64,000 nucleotides of DNA from Leptobrachium leishanense (lineage: Eukaryota > Chordata > Amphibia > Anura > Megophryidae): assembly GCA_009667805.1 (NCBI GenBank), contig CM019072.1, positions 37,565,519 through 37,629,518 on the forward strand. The letters are read 5' to 3'. The notes beneath the pieces are model-generated. The model made no database searches. It saw only the letters and a list, made by a program, of their open reading frames with translations, and was not told where the DNA came from. A program made the translations under genes and the position numbers. Each line of letters opens with the position of its first letter. Positions within the stretch are counted from its first letter, which is position 1. Positions 10,141 through 23,812 of this stretch are shown in pieces.

Positions 10141-10425
10141 GTACCTTCCACTCTGATGCTCGTCTGGCCACCTTACTGAGGGCAGTTAGTGCGCTCAGCG
10201 CTGCAAGGCTCGATCCTCTTATGGAGCATCATGCTTTGCAGTCCCGTTGAGCACGCGTCATGGTGCTTCAACGGGGAGGCTTTCAGCACGACTACAGCAC
10301 GTCCACTGGTGCATGGGCAATTCGTGCGCGCGCTACAACGTGTGGCCGACCCCGTCGAAGCGTCACAACGCTGCAACGGACGCCGGAAGCCACGTCAGTA
10401 CGTAGTACGCTCGTCTAACCAGGCC

Positions 10426-10864
10426 TAAACAATAAAAAGTCATGATTTGACAAGCCTTTTTCAAGATTCAAAGAGAATCGTGACAACCAGGCACCAGAAG
10501 AACAATGGAGTGATTCCAACTTATGTTGGGCATGACAATTGTACTTTATGTAGACGCAATCAGGAAATATTTGGAACCAGATGGCATCCCTGTAGCTTAC
10601 TACAAGCATGGTTCATTTAGGAGACCATTTTTCATTGCATTGCACCTGAAAGACCTATCCCTTGTCAAGCCTTGGAGGCCACTATCTCTATATACCAAAG
10701 CCAGGAAGCAAACCTTTGTGGCAGTTATAGGCCCCTTATTAATTTAGCCATATAATGGTTTTCAAAATACTTGGCACTTCATTTGCACTCATTGCTGGAA
10801 GGACGGAACCACCCTGACCAGGTGAGACTTGTATGCAAGAAGGTAAAGAAATGTTGCCATGTGG
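10426..10864. other. No gene seen
   Basis: Mostly unique sequence. A 74-residue frame at 10523-10747 has no recognisable motif. Confidence 0.5.
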
Positions 10865-11130
10865 AAACGCGCATTCATACGCATGATTTTGATGACGAAA
10901 ACGCGCAAACGCCCATTTCATCGCATTCACGTTGAAGTCTATGGCTGCAAACGTGCTGTAATACGCCCCAAAGAAGCTCCTGTACTTCTTTGGGCATAGG
11001 GCGTTTTACAGCGCGTTCCTACGCGCTGTAATACTCTCAGGTGGGAACCATGCCCATAGGAAATAAGTGTGTTTGAGCGTTTTACAGCGCGTAGGAAAGC
11101 GCTGTAAAACGCCCAGGTGTGAACCTGGCC
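10865..11130 (-). mobile_element. Harbinger-like MITE (family H2), left end decayed
   Basis: Rich in ACGCGC and TTTTACAGCGCG words, with the right end CCAGGTGTGAACCTGGCC followed by TAG. It resembles 11195-11479 and 34457-34951. The left terminus is no longer clear. Confidence 0.65.
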
Positions 11131-11194
11131 TAGAGTCAATGGCTAGGGTATAGTTTAATAGTCTCATTCCGAACCTCATTTGAAGCCATAATAA

Positions 11195-11479
11195 GGCTGA
11201 GTTCACACCTGCGCTTTTTTGGACGCGCGTATCGCGCAAACGTAAAAAACGCGCAACCACGCATTGCAGCGCGTTCACGCTGCAGTCTATGGCCATGAAC
11301 GCGCTGCAATACGCCCCAAAGAACGCTTCTTTGGGCGTAGGACGTTTTACAGCGCGTTCCTACACGCTGTAAAACGCCCAGGTGTGAACGGGCCCCATAG
11401 GAAATCATGGGATTTCCGTGTTTAGGTGTTTTACAGCACATAGGAACGCGCTGTAAAACGCCCAGGTGTGAACGGGGCC
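11195..11479. mobile_element. Harbinger-like MITE (family H2), complete
   Basis: 285 bp between TAA duplications (11192-11194, 11480-11482), ends GGCTGAGTTCACACCTGCGC and CAGGTGTGAACGGGGCC. The interior has repeated GTTTTACAGCGCGTTCCTAC blocks able to form hairpins. Confidence 0.85.
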
Positions 11480-12124
11480 TAAGAGTACCAGACAGGGCTG
11501 CCCACTTTCCCCTCTTCTATTTTTAGCTTATGTAGAGCCCTTCTCCAGTCAATCCAAGCTAAGACACATATCAAGGCTGTCACACTACCTCGGCACGATT
11601 ATAAAAGGTATCTGCTTGCTGATGACATCTTATTTGAACTTATTTATCCTTTCAACTCTGAATGATATTAATTGTAAATGATAAAGACATCATGTTGGCT
11701 TCACATCTCTTTTTGTCAAACTTGTATAATGTGATCCTGATACTTTCCCTGACCGTGCAGTTATTGAAATCATGAACAGCTCGTTATGTTTCAAATCTAA
11801 ATAAAAATTTATATTCCATAAAAAATGTAGTAGACACTAAAAAATAGGAGATGCGTAAAAAAAAAAAAAAAGAGTAGTCAGCAGACCATAAATCATAGCA
11901 CTATAATTGTATTGGGACTATTGTTTCTACACGTATTGTCTAAAGTGAAAATGAAGAATTAGCCAATGTATACAGAGAGTTAATAGAACACAATGTTTTA
12001 GACATACACAGGAAAACTGCGTATTACAGGATTTGTTCTCCTACCAACCTAAAAATAAATACTTCCCTAAAGCAGTCACCTAAAAAAAGGAAAAAGGTAT
12101 TTATTATGCATTTAAATGAGATAA
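11480..12124. other. No gene seen
   Basis: AT-rich sequence with an A run near 11859-11871. No supported feature. Confidence 0.5.
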
Positions 12125-12420
12125 AATCAGGCTTCTTTGTCTGCAGCGTTAATGCAGAGTCAATGTGTTGCCCGCAGCAAAAAGGAGGAATATTGTCAAA
12201 ACTATTTTATCTGAGATGTTCCTTCTGCTGTCAAAAGCAACCAACTGCGACATCTGGCTTTATCTAAATATCTCTAAAAGAAGGAGCCAAGAGAAAAATC
12301 TATTTCTGCGGAACCACTGCTGGCGAGGTTTATAACATGGTATTAAAGAGGGTTTAATAGAATTGGATTCGTGTTTCTTTTACAAGCTAATTTACATATG
12401 AAAAATGGAAGATGTGTCCA
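12125..12420. promoter_or_regulatory. Candidate conserved non-coding element
   Basis: Non-repetitive AT-rich sequence with GCGTTAATGCAG, GCTTTATCTAAATATC and CTAATTTACATATGAAAA words and no terminal repeats. Such sequence can be enhancer DNA, but no alignment was possible, so the call is only a pointer. Confidence 0.2.
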
Positions 12421-12924
12421 GCTACAGATCATACGTGTTACAGTCCACAGCACCTCGGAGGTAGGAAATCCCTAACCATGGTGCTTGATGTAATTAGAAA
12501 AAAATAATTAATTATTGCCAAGTTTCAGGTATATATATATTCAGTAAGACATCTTCGACCATAACTGAAAACTGACATCTGATTACATAGTACAGGAGGG
12601 GTGCTGTCGCGCCTATTCCCCGATGGGGCGGCTGCAACCACCAAATTGTATCCAGCCCAGCAACCTGTATAAAACATAACAAGAAGAAAAATGTCATCTG
12701 CGCTTATTCCCATTATACCGTGTGAAACAAAACACAGTTAGAGGCTTTGGTTTCTATTAATGGCCATTAAGAGAGTAAGCTGACCTGCCAACGTCACGGC
12801 ACCTCTAGTGAGGGTGAGTCCTATCCAAAAAATTAAACCACAGGCTGCTGTGTAGCCAACCATCACTGCTCACGCTGCTCATCAGTCATGAGGTAGACTG
12901 GTCTGGGGTCATTTAATGCCCTCC

Positions 12925-13035
12925 CAGGTACCGTATTTTGCTGTCAATACGCCAGTATTTGGCGAATTGACAGTTTCAAAATAGACAATCTGCCCAGAAA
13001 TCGCACCTTATGGTGAAATTGAATGTGCAATAGTC
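12925..13035. mobile_element. Family B fragment
   Basis: CCGTATTTTGCTGTCAATAC, AGTATTTGGCGAATTGACAG and ATCGCACCTTATGGTGAAAT parallel the B right-end block at 5354-5490. Confidence 0.55.
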
Positions 13036-13645
13036 AGCATCATATGGATTATAGATACTGAACATGCGTATTTGAAAATCAAATGTTTAAATGGGGGATT
13101 CAATGGGACTGTCTCTTTCCTTGCCCAAAGAGACATTTATCAACCCCTTTCAGCACTTGATATATTCTTTGATATTCACATTATGGAGTATAGACATGAG
13201 TGCCAATAATCAAACCAATATCTTAACAGGAATCAAAATCATGGTAAATTCCTGTTAAAACTAAGCTTGCCAAACCAAAAATATGGCCAAATTTTGGGCA
13301 CAGTTCTATAAATTTCAGTGATCGAGCTTAATTAATTAAATGGAGCCCTATGTCCTCTAATCACATTCTTAAATACACTTATATCTCTTGAATCACTAAC
13401 ACTAAACGTAATATCTCCTCTAAATCTCACCCCTACACAAACTAGGCCCTCAATTCCAGTTTTGTTTTATTGCTGAATAACGCCATTCTTAGCATCACTG
13501 TAAAGAACTATTCTGATGAATTCTGCAGTTTCAGTTTAGCCTAAATGTCAGTCAGGCTCAGCTGCATTACGATTGCAACATTTCAGCTTCATGATGACAC
13601 ATTGTAGTTGCTATGCCCTCATATAAATTGGGTGTTGTTCCCACT
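13036..13645. other. No gene seen
   Basis: AT-rich sequence up to the Tc1 element, with no supported feature. Confidence 0.5.
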
Positions 13646-13648
13646 ATA

Positions 13649-15033
<1,385 letters not shown>

Positions 15034-15049
15034 TATATCTTTTCGTGGA

Positions 15050-15200
15050 TTTTTCTGGTAAAACCGAGACGCTAAGAGGAAAAATTTGTGGTGGCTAATT
15101 TCTTTTTTGTGTCGCAGTTTCACCAGAGGATTACAGGGCAGGCGCTGAGTAAAGAAGCCTGCCCCATAGCGGACGCTAGGTAAGTATGACAGGACAGGTG
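15050..15200 (+). mobile_element. Family E fragment
   Basis: A degenerate copy of the E left part (compare 15835-15960): AACCGAGACGCTAAGAGGAA, GGATTACAGGGCAGGCGC and AGCGGACGCTAGG. It ends with a GGTAAGTATG donor-like motif. Confidence 0.5.
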
Positions 15201-15240
15201 GTCTTTAAAATGCTGCTCTTGTCAAGAAGTGAATACTAGA

Positions 15241-15733
15241 GTAGATACTCGAGTATAGCGCGACCCGAATATAACGCGATGGATAGAGATTTATTATGGA
15301 AATGAGAGAATACTCAAGACTTGAATATAATGCAAGAAGCAAAATTATAAACGTATACTGTACTAGGAAGCCATTAAAATCCCTCCAGGCTGTCTTCACA
15401 CAGTCAGGCTCCCCCACAGGCCAGGGTGCTCTGCTCTAGAATGAATGTAGTTGTTACTAAATATGAAGTCGCTGGCCATCCGTCTTCTTACTTGCGATAA
15501 GATGGGCGGCAGAGCGAGATGACACAATGAATCTTTCACCAATAGCCAGCACGCAGGGAAGTTTTGTTTTCTGACCTCCTGGTCCAGCAGGCAGGCTCAT
15601 CCACCATGTCATCCGCCGATAGTAAGGGAGACTTGGGATCCACGTTTTTTTTTTTTTTCCGTACACACTCTGTAAATAACGGGAACTCTCAATTTTAAGA
15701 TAAATTTTTATCAATAAAATCTAGCGGTATACA
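15241..15733 (+). mobile_element. Family T element, right tip lost
   Basis: Starts GTAGATACTCGAGTATAGCG, where CTCGAG is at the centre of a short palindrome, followed by CGACCCGAATATAACGCGA. The right part ends at ATCTAGCGGTATAC, just short of the inverted terminus seen in the full copy at 62779-63319. A T run lies near 15646-15658. No coding capacity seen. Confidence 0.75.
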
Positions 15734-15834
15734 TGACCGATCCCGAATTATCCCATAGGTTTCTGTGACAGAGCTGTGTGACACCTATGGACAAAATCAT
15801 AACTAAGGAACACACGTTAACCACAATGTCTCAA

Positions 15835-16530
15835 TCAGCTCTTTACAGCTAAAACAGGGACGTTAAGGGGAAAAATGAGTGTTCGCTAATCTCCCCTGTT
15901 TTACCTGTAGATTACGGACAGGCACCGAGTCCAGCAGCCCACCCTGTAGCGTCCGATAGGCTCCAGGATGCTCGGGGCAATGCTAAAACGCCGTCCTGAG
16001 CATCCCAAAGGACTTCGTGGAGTCTTCTTCTGCCTGGTTCCATGACCAGCAAGATCTTGCCTCTCACTGAGATCCTACAGGTCTGCGGAGTGATCGTGGA
16101 GGGAGACTGGGGACTTTTCCCACCAGTCTCACTCTCCTCCCAGGGGCCAGAAGCAGCAGATCGGGACGCCATTATCACCACGGGATGAGAGGTGAGTATC
16201 TGGTGTTTTGGGTGACTTTTCAGCTGCTGCTAACTGATTCTGTAGCAACTCTGAGCTGGTGTTAATTTTTTAGTTAGTGACAGCTCTTTAGTAACTAGCA
16301 TTAGGACCTTGTGATCCTAAAGCTAAATCTCTTCTTACACTTTGCGCTCCCCATGTTAAGTATAGGGAGCGCAAAGGACAGTAAGCTCGCAGTATAAACC
16401 ACTAGTACAGATTCGCTAATGGGATTTTCAACCCGTTAGCGAATCAGAGGTGCAGAGCACTATCACTTCTTTAAAACAGTGCTAACATGAGTGCAAGCGT
16501 TCGCTTGAAGGAGGTGATAAGGCCCTGTGT
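15835..16530 (+). mobile_element. Family E element, ends decayed
   Basis: About 0.7 kb with the E blocks in order: AAACAGGGACGTTAAGGGG, CCAGTCTCACTCTCCTCCC, the GAGAGGTGAGTATCTGG donor-like motif, CTTTGCGCTCCCCATGTTAA, and a fold-back AACCCGTTAGCGAATC region. Terminal GGGCT repeats are not clear. Non-coding. Confidence 0.75.
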
Positions 16531-17200
16531 ATTATAAGGGGGCATTATTTGAATGCAGTCCATCCTTGTTGCACTGAGCAACTTTAGAGGTCCACCTATT
16601 AATACCCTACCATACCACCAGCATCTACTCTCCATTCTTGACTGAATATACGTTTTGTATTTCGATGATCACTTTGGAGAATGGCTATTTACCAGTTATA
16701 TCCATGATAGGAACATATTTTATGTGAGGTGATGGCATATCGTTAATATAGTGACAGTATATTACTGTCACAGACATTTTTCCTTGAATGAATCTGTGTC
16801 GAGACATTTGAGCGCTTCCTTTACTCTGACAGCAATATAATGCATCTTGACCTTCTCCTTCCTCACCTTTGTCGCATATTATTATTGACAACTAGTTTTT
16901 CAATCTTCAGGTAATGTCTGAAGACAGGTTTAGGACACCGGTGAATCCTAAATCCATTTAGCGCACGCCGATAGTTCTCAGATCAAGCTATGTGCAGCCA
17001 GACTCTCAGCGGCACACACCAGGGACTCGGTGCAGGTAAGGAACACATGCTTTTGATGCAACAAAGAGAAATTCTTGCAGTCCTCAGTTGACTGTGTAAT
17101 AAAAGACATTCTATAAAAATAGAGTTCCCTTCTTTTTTCCCCTTAAATAATTGAGTAGATGCTGCTGACCGCCTGTGTCCAATTATTTATTTTTTATTTG
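16531..17200. other. No gene seen
   Basis: Unique-looking sequence. No frame carries a recognisable motif. Confidence 0.5.
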
Positions 17201-17204
17201 GGGT

Positions 17205-17543
17205 GATTTTATTAATCGTTCCACCCTCAGCATGCGCTGCTCCTCCTCCAGCTCAAGGACCTCCAAACCAGGAAGTCCCTGAAGCTTTACCCCACAATGT
17301 GCGCTCCTACGCAAGTTGCGTAACGTACGAACCGCGAACGGAGAACCTCTTCGGTCTTGCACACACGTTCCGCAGCGCAGATGCATACATCGATGCCTCA
17401 GGTGATGTCAGCACGCTCAGCTGGTGACGTTGAGTGGGGTGGAGGAAACTCCTCCACTTCACCAAGCTTTTCTGCTAAATCGGGGCAGGAGGGAGGTGGG
17501 GGAGAAGGGGGACACACCCCACATTCTGACCACTGTAAAACAC
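17205..17543. other. Degenerate GC-rich repeat, unclassified
   Basis: Contains GGACCTCCAAACCAGGAAGT, TGATGTCAGCACGCTC and AAACTCCTCCACTTCACC. Similar blocks occur at 21480-21740, 35980-36180 and (in reverse) 45940-46100. It is probably an old non-autonomous element without visible ends. Confidence 0.4.
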
Positions 17544-17546
17544 TAA

Positions 17547-18179
17547 GGGCTCAATTACAATCCCCGTGCTAAAACAGGGGTGGTAGGGAGAAAAAACTGT
17601 GCCCGCAGTTTTCCCCCTACCGCCCCCGTTTTAACGGGGGATTACAATGCAGGCGCAAAAATGCTGCCTGCATTGTTTGCGCCTGCTATGTTCCGGGATG
17701 CGGCGGCATTGAAACAGACGCCGGCGGTCGCGAGATCCGGCCGGTCGGCGTAGGGATACACAGGGAGAGACTGGGGGACTTTTCCCCCCAGTCTTTCCCA
17801 GCTCCCGCCGGCCGGAGGAGGCGGACGGAGCCGTGTCCTCGTCGCGGGACAGAGGTTAAGTATATGATTTTTTTTAATATTATTTTTCCGCCTGGTGTTA
17901 ACAGATTCTGCAGAAGCAGAATCCATTAACACCAAGTCCTGGCTCTGGTTAACTTTTCGCTAACCAGAGCCAGGCACTGATTAACACTTTGCGCTCCCCA
18001 TGTTAAGTATAGGGAGCGCAAAGTACACTAACCTCGCGCTGCAAGGCGCAAGGTACCAAACGCAAATGGATTTTTTAACCCATTTGCGTTTGGATTGTAA
18101 TATGCGGTAAATACCGCAGCAAACGTTAATGCTCATGCATGTGAGCGTTAACGTTTGCGTTAGGACTGTAATAGAGCCC
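17547..18179 (+). mobile_element. Family E element, complete
   Basis: 633 bp flanked by TAA (17544-17546, 18180-18182). Ends are GGGCTCAATTACAATCC and GGACTGTAATAGAGCCC. Interior fold-backs include AACGGGGGATT against CCCCGTGCTAAAAC and GTTAACGTTTGCG against its complement. The 3-bp TAA suggests a PIF/Harbinger-type enzyme moved it. Confidence 0.85.
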
Positions 18180-18182
18180 TAA

Positions 18183-19940
18183 AGTGGTCCGGATGAGTAG
18201 AGTCCTCCAATAAATATATTCTATCTGCTAACTAAATGTATCATTCTCTATAAAAATTTAAAAATCTTGACAAATAGTAATATGCATTTACCTTTTTAGT
18301 TTTACAACCTGTACTTCAAAGTAGGCCTGTAGTGGACATGGTTCACTTTCCATGTTCTCACGGTCCAATCAGGGTATTGTTAACACATTACTCATAACCA
18401 TTCTGCTTTGTGGGCAGCAGACAGTGAGAAGGTCATTGCGTACCACCACATAATTGGCCCTCAGTGGTGATGCCGGCAAACGGATTCAATTAGCGCATCG
18501 GCAGTCAATTGAGGGCAAAGAGTAAGCCACGAAGGATGGCTCTTCCACTCGCATAGGTCACTCAGCCAACATGCCACTGAACGTGAGGGGCAGCAACACT
18601 TCGACAGGTAATTACTCAATCACAGAAATACGTATCTGATCTGCGCGAAATAGACGCTAGGGAACTCGGACGGTTTCTCAAATGACGTCACCAACCATAA
18701 TACATGATGGAATATAAGCACAAAAGAAAAAATACAATTCTAAGTGCAGTAAAACAACAAATTGTGAATGGTATATGTTATCTTATGATTGATCAACTCA
18801 CAAACAGAGAGCCCAATCACTGGCTCTGAGTGGATCGTTGCCTTTGGGTTGTTTATCTTCGATAACTTCTCAGGTAACCCACTCCTTGGTGTTGATAACT
18901 CATTACGTCCATAGGATATGGGAAAGAAGAGAGGCATCAACCTTGTGTGTAATTACTCAATGTTACTATAAAAAAATGCAAACACATATATAGGGAGGGA
19001 TTCCTTGGCAAATGAGCCTAACTTGTGATGGCCACAACAGGTGCACTTTAAGCTTGTAAACTGAGACAATCTGACATGGGAAAGTTGGAGAGCCCTAACA
19101 AGTTGTTCTGCTTTCCTTCAAACCAACTACATTGCTACAATATCAGAGAAAGAAGCCATCATGTTAGTACCTGCTGGTCGATTAGGAGAGAATAGGAGCG
19201 AGCAGGAAGCTGTAAGATGACAGCACCGTCACTACTGGAGCCAAGCAAGAAGAGGTGTAATATCACATTAAAAAATGACATATAGCACCGATCTATGGTA
19301 TGATTAATAATATATTCATGGATTAAATGTCATTTCTTTCATTCCAGGTTCATTTTAATACTAAAAAAATGACATAAAGTGTTTGTTAGTCATTTTTCTA
19401 CAAACCAAATTGATTCTTCTGGTACTTGGCTGTGAAAACATAATACTACAACACCAAGTTGTAAAAGCAAATATCTGTCTGGTTAATCTACACAACCTGT
19501 ATTTTGGCTTTCCAGCAGGCTGTTAGTACTTATTATCAGTTGTACCGTTTGTCGCACATATCACACTGTTTGAAGAACCTTCATCTCTGCTTGTGTTCCT
19601 GAGAACTTTCCATAGGTCACGGTGGAAGTAAAGTTATCCCCAGGAAACACAGCATGGTTTTTGATAAATATCGGATTCCCAGAATCTGTTTCATGGCTAC
19701 ATACCACATATTTTTTAAAATATATTTGTATTGTTGTGTCTTCTAAAAATAAAAAAAAAACAACACATCTTTCCATAACCACTGATACGAGAGTGTATAG
19801 ATAAAGTGATTAAAGTCTCATCATGTTTTATTAAACCCCTATTCGCAAGGAATACATGTTAGCATTTTCTAAGTTGTCTGCTTATCATACAAACTCAAAC
19901 ATTACTTTTTTAATCTTTGTGTTAGGTTATTTTTTAGACA
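18183..19940. other. Unique sequence, no gene seen
   Basis: No terminal repeats, RNA genes or credible coding frames. A 73-residue minus frame at 19561-19782 shows no known motif. Confidence 0.5.
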
Positions 19941-19949
19941 TGTGTACAG

Positions 19950-20880
19950 CGTTTTTTTTTGTTTCGGATCTTTTCGGATCATTTCGATCCGTTTTTTGAT
20001 TTATTTACCCTTCGAGGAGCGACCCTACATTCATCACTGTTTTGTGCTGTGCGGAATATGTCAACGGTCCTTTTTGAAGGACCATATACCGGGACCTCCC
20101 TTTTCTGATGCTGGCTGCGCTGCAACAATTTCGGCCGGTTACGACCCTTCTCCGTGCCCATGCCATTGGATAAAAATGCGGCGCTTCTGGCTCCCTTATT
20201 ATTTCCCCACAGGACGGACATGCTCTTGTGGCCACTACTGCGGATGAGGCTAAGGGTCACCTTCGCTCTTTGGGCCTGCTCCCCATTCTTTTAGGTCAAG
20301 TGGCTGCGGACCTGTCGGATGGCTCTCCCCTACCACCAAATGACCCGGACTGAGACCGAGTTTCTGTGACGCTTCGGCTGATACCCTGACCCAGCTCTGA
20401 TTTCCTGCCCCCTTCCCCCCTCCTCTTTTTGTTAGGGCGTTTTTAGGATACCCCGAGGCGAGTCAATGTGGCGGTTACCATGGCTCTGCCTGCCACCTTT
20501 GGCCCTTAGGTACCTTGACTTTGTGACAGTATTCTTCCATTGCCTCCCCATGTCTAATGGACCTCGGGGAGAGCACCAGGAATGTCACGTTTTGGTTCTT
20601 GCCACGCCCCCTTCTACCCTTTCCCCCTCTTTCCTATCCCAATTTACCTCCCCCCCCTCCCCTATTCTTATTATTGTGGAAATTTCTGCGTTTCAGTGCG
20701 CTGCATTGTTTTCTCCTGCATGTTATCCTCATAGTATGCCTTAGGTATTTACCATTTTGTTTGTTGAATTCTCAACCTGCAACGTGTTTGATGTTCTTAG
20801 GAAGCCCTGCGAGGCCTTTGCCATTTGTTTGATTTGCGTCTGTCTATGCATGCACCAAGATAAAGAATTTTTAAAAAAGA
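19950..20880 (+). other. Pyrimidine-rich block, possible retroelement 3' region
   Basis: Distinctly C/T-rich with several long frames on both strands. One short frame after 20213 (HALVATTADEAKGHLRSLGL, ending near 20353) looks protein-like. The block ends with AAGATAAAGAATTTTTAAAA, which could be a LINE-type tail. No reverse-transcriptase motif was found, so the class is uncertain. A B-short-like scrap (TTCTCCTGCCAGTTCTCC) follows at about 20890. Confidence 0.3.
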
Positions 20881-20939
20881 ATTTTCACTTCTCCTGCCAG
20901 TTCTCCCGAGTTTCACCTTTAGTGAATAAACTGATAGAC

Positions 20940-21927
20940 TTGGAAGCCTTACTAAAGGGATAGTAGTAATAGAGTAATGTAATGATGACACTGAAATGAA
21001 ATACATTATTTTTCCAGAAAATAAAGTATAATTCAATGTGAACTGGCCCCTAACCATGTCACAGTATTTACGGACAACCACTCCCGCCTTAAACGAAGGT
21101 GTGCAAACATGACACATGTCTGTACTAGCAGTATATGAATCACTTTACATCATAAAAACATGCTTCCAGCTAATGTTTTTGGCACGGCTCTGTTTTTTTG
21201 TGGTCACTTGCAGCCTAGGGCATCACAAAACCTTGTCCATCATTAACTGCCGATGATTCAGACTCCATAAAGGACCCGGTCCCATTGTTGGGAAATGTTA
21301 GAATCTTTCTAAAGTGTGATGATCTTCAGCTCAGGAATGTGACAAAGGATGGGACCTGTTCATGCATGGTCTCCCCTTGCCCTGACTTCACTGCCAAGGT
21401 GAGTCACAGAGCATAAGGTCATTACTTAAAGTTCACCTGAAATTCGAAGTCACACTGAAACACATTGAGGAGGACAAGACATTATAGAAGATATATAAAA
21501 TGATGGGACACTCTACACACCCTGACCACTTTGGCGTTTTTAAAGTGGCCAGACTGTGTGGTGTGCCCCCCTTTCTACCCCTGCTCTCCGATCCCGCATT
21601 GTAGATATTCTTGTGTGAAAAGGAGGAGTTTCCTCCATCCTTGCAAGAGTCAACAGACAGATGGGATTGGAATATCCCATCTGTCGGTCAACAAATAGGT
21701 CACCGATGATGTCAGCACGCACTTCATCCATCTCTAACTCTCTAAACACTCGCAGTAGCGATCTTTCTGGGAGACAGGAGCTGATGGATTGATTCTTGCA
21801 CCGTAAAAGGTCCAGCGGATGGACAACTATTTTTCTTCAGTTTCCTTCCAATTCTGCCCTCAAGGAGACATCGTATTAGGGCATGGACTTCAAGGGAGCC
21901 TAGGAGGCGATTGCTTATATCGATAGT
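20940..21927. other. No gene seen
   Basis: Mostly unique. At 21480-21740 there is a block (GAGGAGTTTCCTCCATCC, GATGATGTCAGCACGC) like the unclassified repeat at 17205. Confidence 0.45.
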
Positions 21928-22642
21928 GGGCTAAATTACAATAATCGCGCTAAAACGGGGGCACAAAGGAGAAAACCCTGCGCCTGCAGGTTTCTCCTTT
22001 GCGTCCCCGTTTTAGCACGATATTACAATGCAGGCGCTTAAAAAGCTGCTGCATTGTTACCGGGCGCTAAGCCCCGGGATGCGTGCGGCAGGCTAAGCGC
22101 CGCCACGAGCATCCACTCGATGGAGTCCATAGGACTCCATTGAAGCAGTCAGTGCCAGTCACATGACCTGTCGGATCTTGACTCGCGAGATCCGGCAGGT
22201 CGGCGTAGTGATCCGCAGGGGGAGACTGGGGAACTTCCTCCCCCAGTCTCTCCCTGCTCACACCAGACGGAGGAGGCGGATGGAGCCGTGGTCCTCGCCG
22301 TGGGATAGGAGGTGAGTATCTGGATTTTTCGGGAGGGGGGTGTTTTGGCTGGTGCTGACGGATTCTGCCCCAGCGGAATCCGTTAGCACCAAGTCCTGGC
22401 TGTAGTTAACTTTTTGTTAACCGCAGCTGGACGTTAATCAGCGTTAGGACTTTGTAATACTAACGCTGATTAACACTTTGCACTCCCCGTGTTAAGTATA
22501 GGGAGCGCAAAGTACAGTAACCTCGCGCTGAAAACCCTTAACCCGTTAGCGGTTGTATTGTAATATGCGGTGGCTACCAGGGCTAACGCTAATGCTCACT
22601 CGGGTGAGCGGTAAGGTTAGCACCAAGTATGTAATGTAGCCC
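21928..22642 (+). mobile_element. Family E element, near complete
   Basis: 715 bp with ends GGGCTAAATTACA and TGTAATGTAGCCC. Contains paired GGTTTCTCCTTTGCG blocks, the GGAGGTGAGTATCTGG donor-like motif and CTTTGCACTCCCCGTGTTAA. Flanks (AGT, AAT) no longer match exactly. Confidence 0.8.
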
Positions 22643-22827
22643 AATGTATTTAAAACCCTGTACACAGTGATTTTGCTCTTGTAGAATCATTTTATAGTTA
22701 ACTTTAGGAGGTTCAATTAGGGGCCACTTTTTGCACTTGCAGCAGGAATGCTGAGCAATGGAATTGTACAAAGTACAGGACACGCAAACCAGTGCGCAAT
22801 TGCTGCGCAGTAACGTAAGCAAGCAGT

Positions 22828-22885
22828 GCGGTATGATTGCATGAGGCTCCACAATAATTACTGAGCCTCATGCAATTGTTACCGC
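22828..22885. repeat. Inverted repeat, arms about 22 bp
   Basis: ATTGCATGAGGCTC (22836-22849) pairs with GAGCCTCATGCAAT (22863-22876). Weaker pairing extends out to GCGGTA and TACCGC. It may be the centre of a decayed MITE. Confidence 0.7.
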
Positions 22886-23680
22886 GTCTTATGGGATAGA
22901 GCCCGGGATTTACCAGATGCTCACTAGACCATCCAGCCCCCCCATGGTCACACGGTGCGGCAACTCACAGGAAGCCGGTATCTCATCACCTCTGGAGGAG
23001 CACCGAGAGAGCCCAGTGCTGGATTTATGGTGAGTTTGCTGAGAGGATCAAGAGGGGCTAATGTTTAACCCACTCCGTTTCCCTGCTAACGTTTTAAAAT
23101 GAGCGCATCCCTTTAAATTCTTATCTACTTTAAATATGACGAGAGACCTCTTGTGATTCCACTTCTTCTTATCAGTCATAACTCCCAGAAATGCCAAACT
23201 CTCTGAGAGCTTCCTCTCATCACTTTCAAGATTCACGACTGCAATTTACACCTTTTGAATAGAGTACAATAGCTGCCTATAAGTAAGGTATTTCAAATAA
23301 GGACCTTGAAACTGTTGTTGAGTGCTAAACCCCCCATTGAATTATGGGAATAGTGGCATATAGAACATTTGGATTTCACAAAAGTTGAAATAGGAGTCTT
23401 GGAAACATGAGAGGCCCTATTCCAGGGAGGGCCCTTTACCAGAGTGAGCCAACACATAAACTAGTACAATCCTATAAACATTACTAGAAATATTTTGTAT
23501 TCTATAATTAGAATTCATGATAGATTTGATTATTTTCTTATATTTAGTACTATTCTTACCCCATTCAACATCTCACAAAGATTCAGGAGTCAAGAGGATC
23601 CGGTGCTTCCCTAACAAGTCATAAATAATACAAGCTGGTGACATCTGTCACAGTATGTTTGGGGTATGCAACGGTGTATC
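22886..23680. other. No gene seen
   Basis: Part of 22900-23110 resembles the interior of the TATAGGGACAC element at 39136 (GCTGGATTTATGGTGAG, GAGGGGCTAATGTTTAAC). The rest is unique. Confidence 0.4.

Positions 23681-23682
<2 letters not shown>

Positions 23683-23712
<30 letters not shown>
23683..23712. repeat. (AT)n microsatellite
   Basis: About 30 bp of alternating T and A. Confidence 0.9.
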
Positions 23713-23812
23713 TACAATTGCAAAAGACAGTTACACATTCTCTGAATTGCTGGGATGTGCAAATGTCTTTTGCAATTATAAACTTTATTATTTACCGTGT
23801 GGAGGCTTTTAA

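Larger units (their letters stand above)
9356..10141 (-). mobile_element. 5'-truncated LINE with SINE-shared tail
   Basis: Minus-strand insertion. At its 3' end (9360-9430 on the plus strand) it has an AT-rich TTTATTTA tail followed by the complement of CCCAGGACATACTTGAAAAC. At its 5' side it encodes a reverse-transcriptase C-terminus. ATGT at both junctions may be a short target duplication. Confidence 0.8.
9299..10425 (+). mobile_element. Harbinger-like MITE (family H) split by a LINE
   Basis: Left end GGCCGGGGTCAGACGAACA follows TAA (9296-9298). The right end GCTCGTCTAACCAGGCC precedes TAA (10426-10428). The interior on both sides (GAGAGTGG-type block; CTGAGGGCAGTTAGTGCGCT) matches 4621 and 5586. 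A LINE of about 785 bp sits between the two halves. Confidence 0.85.
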
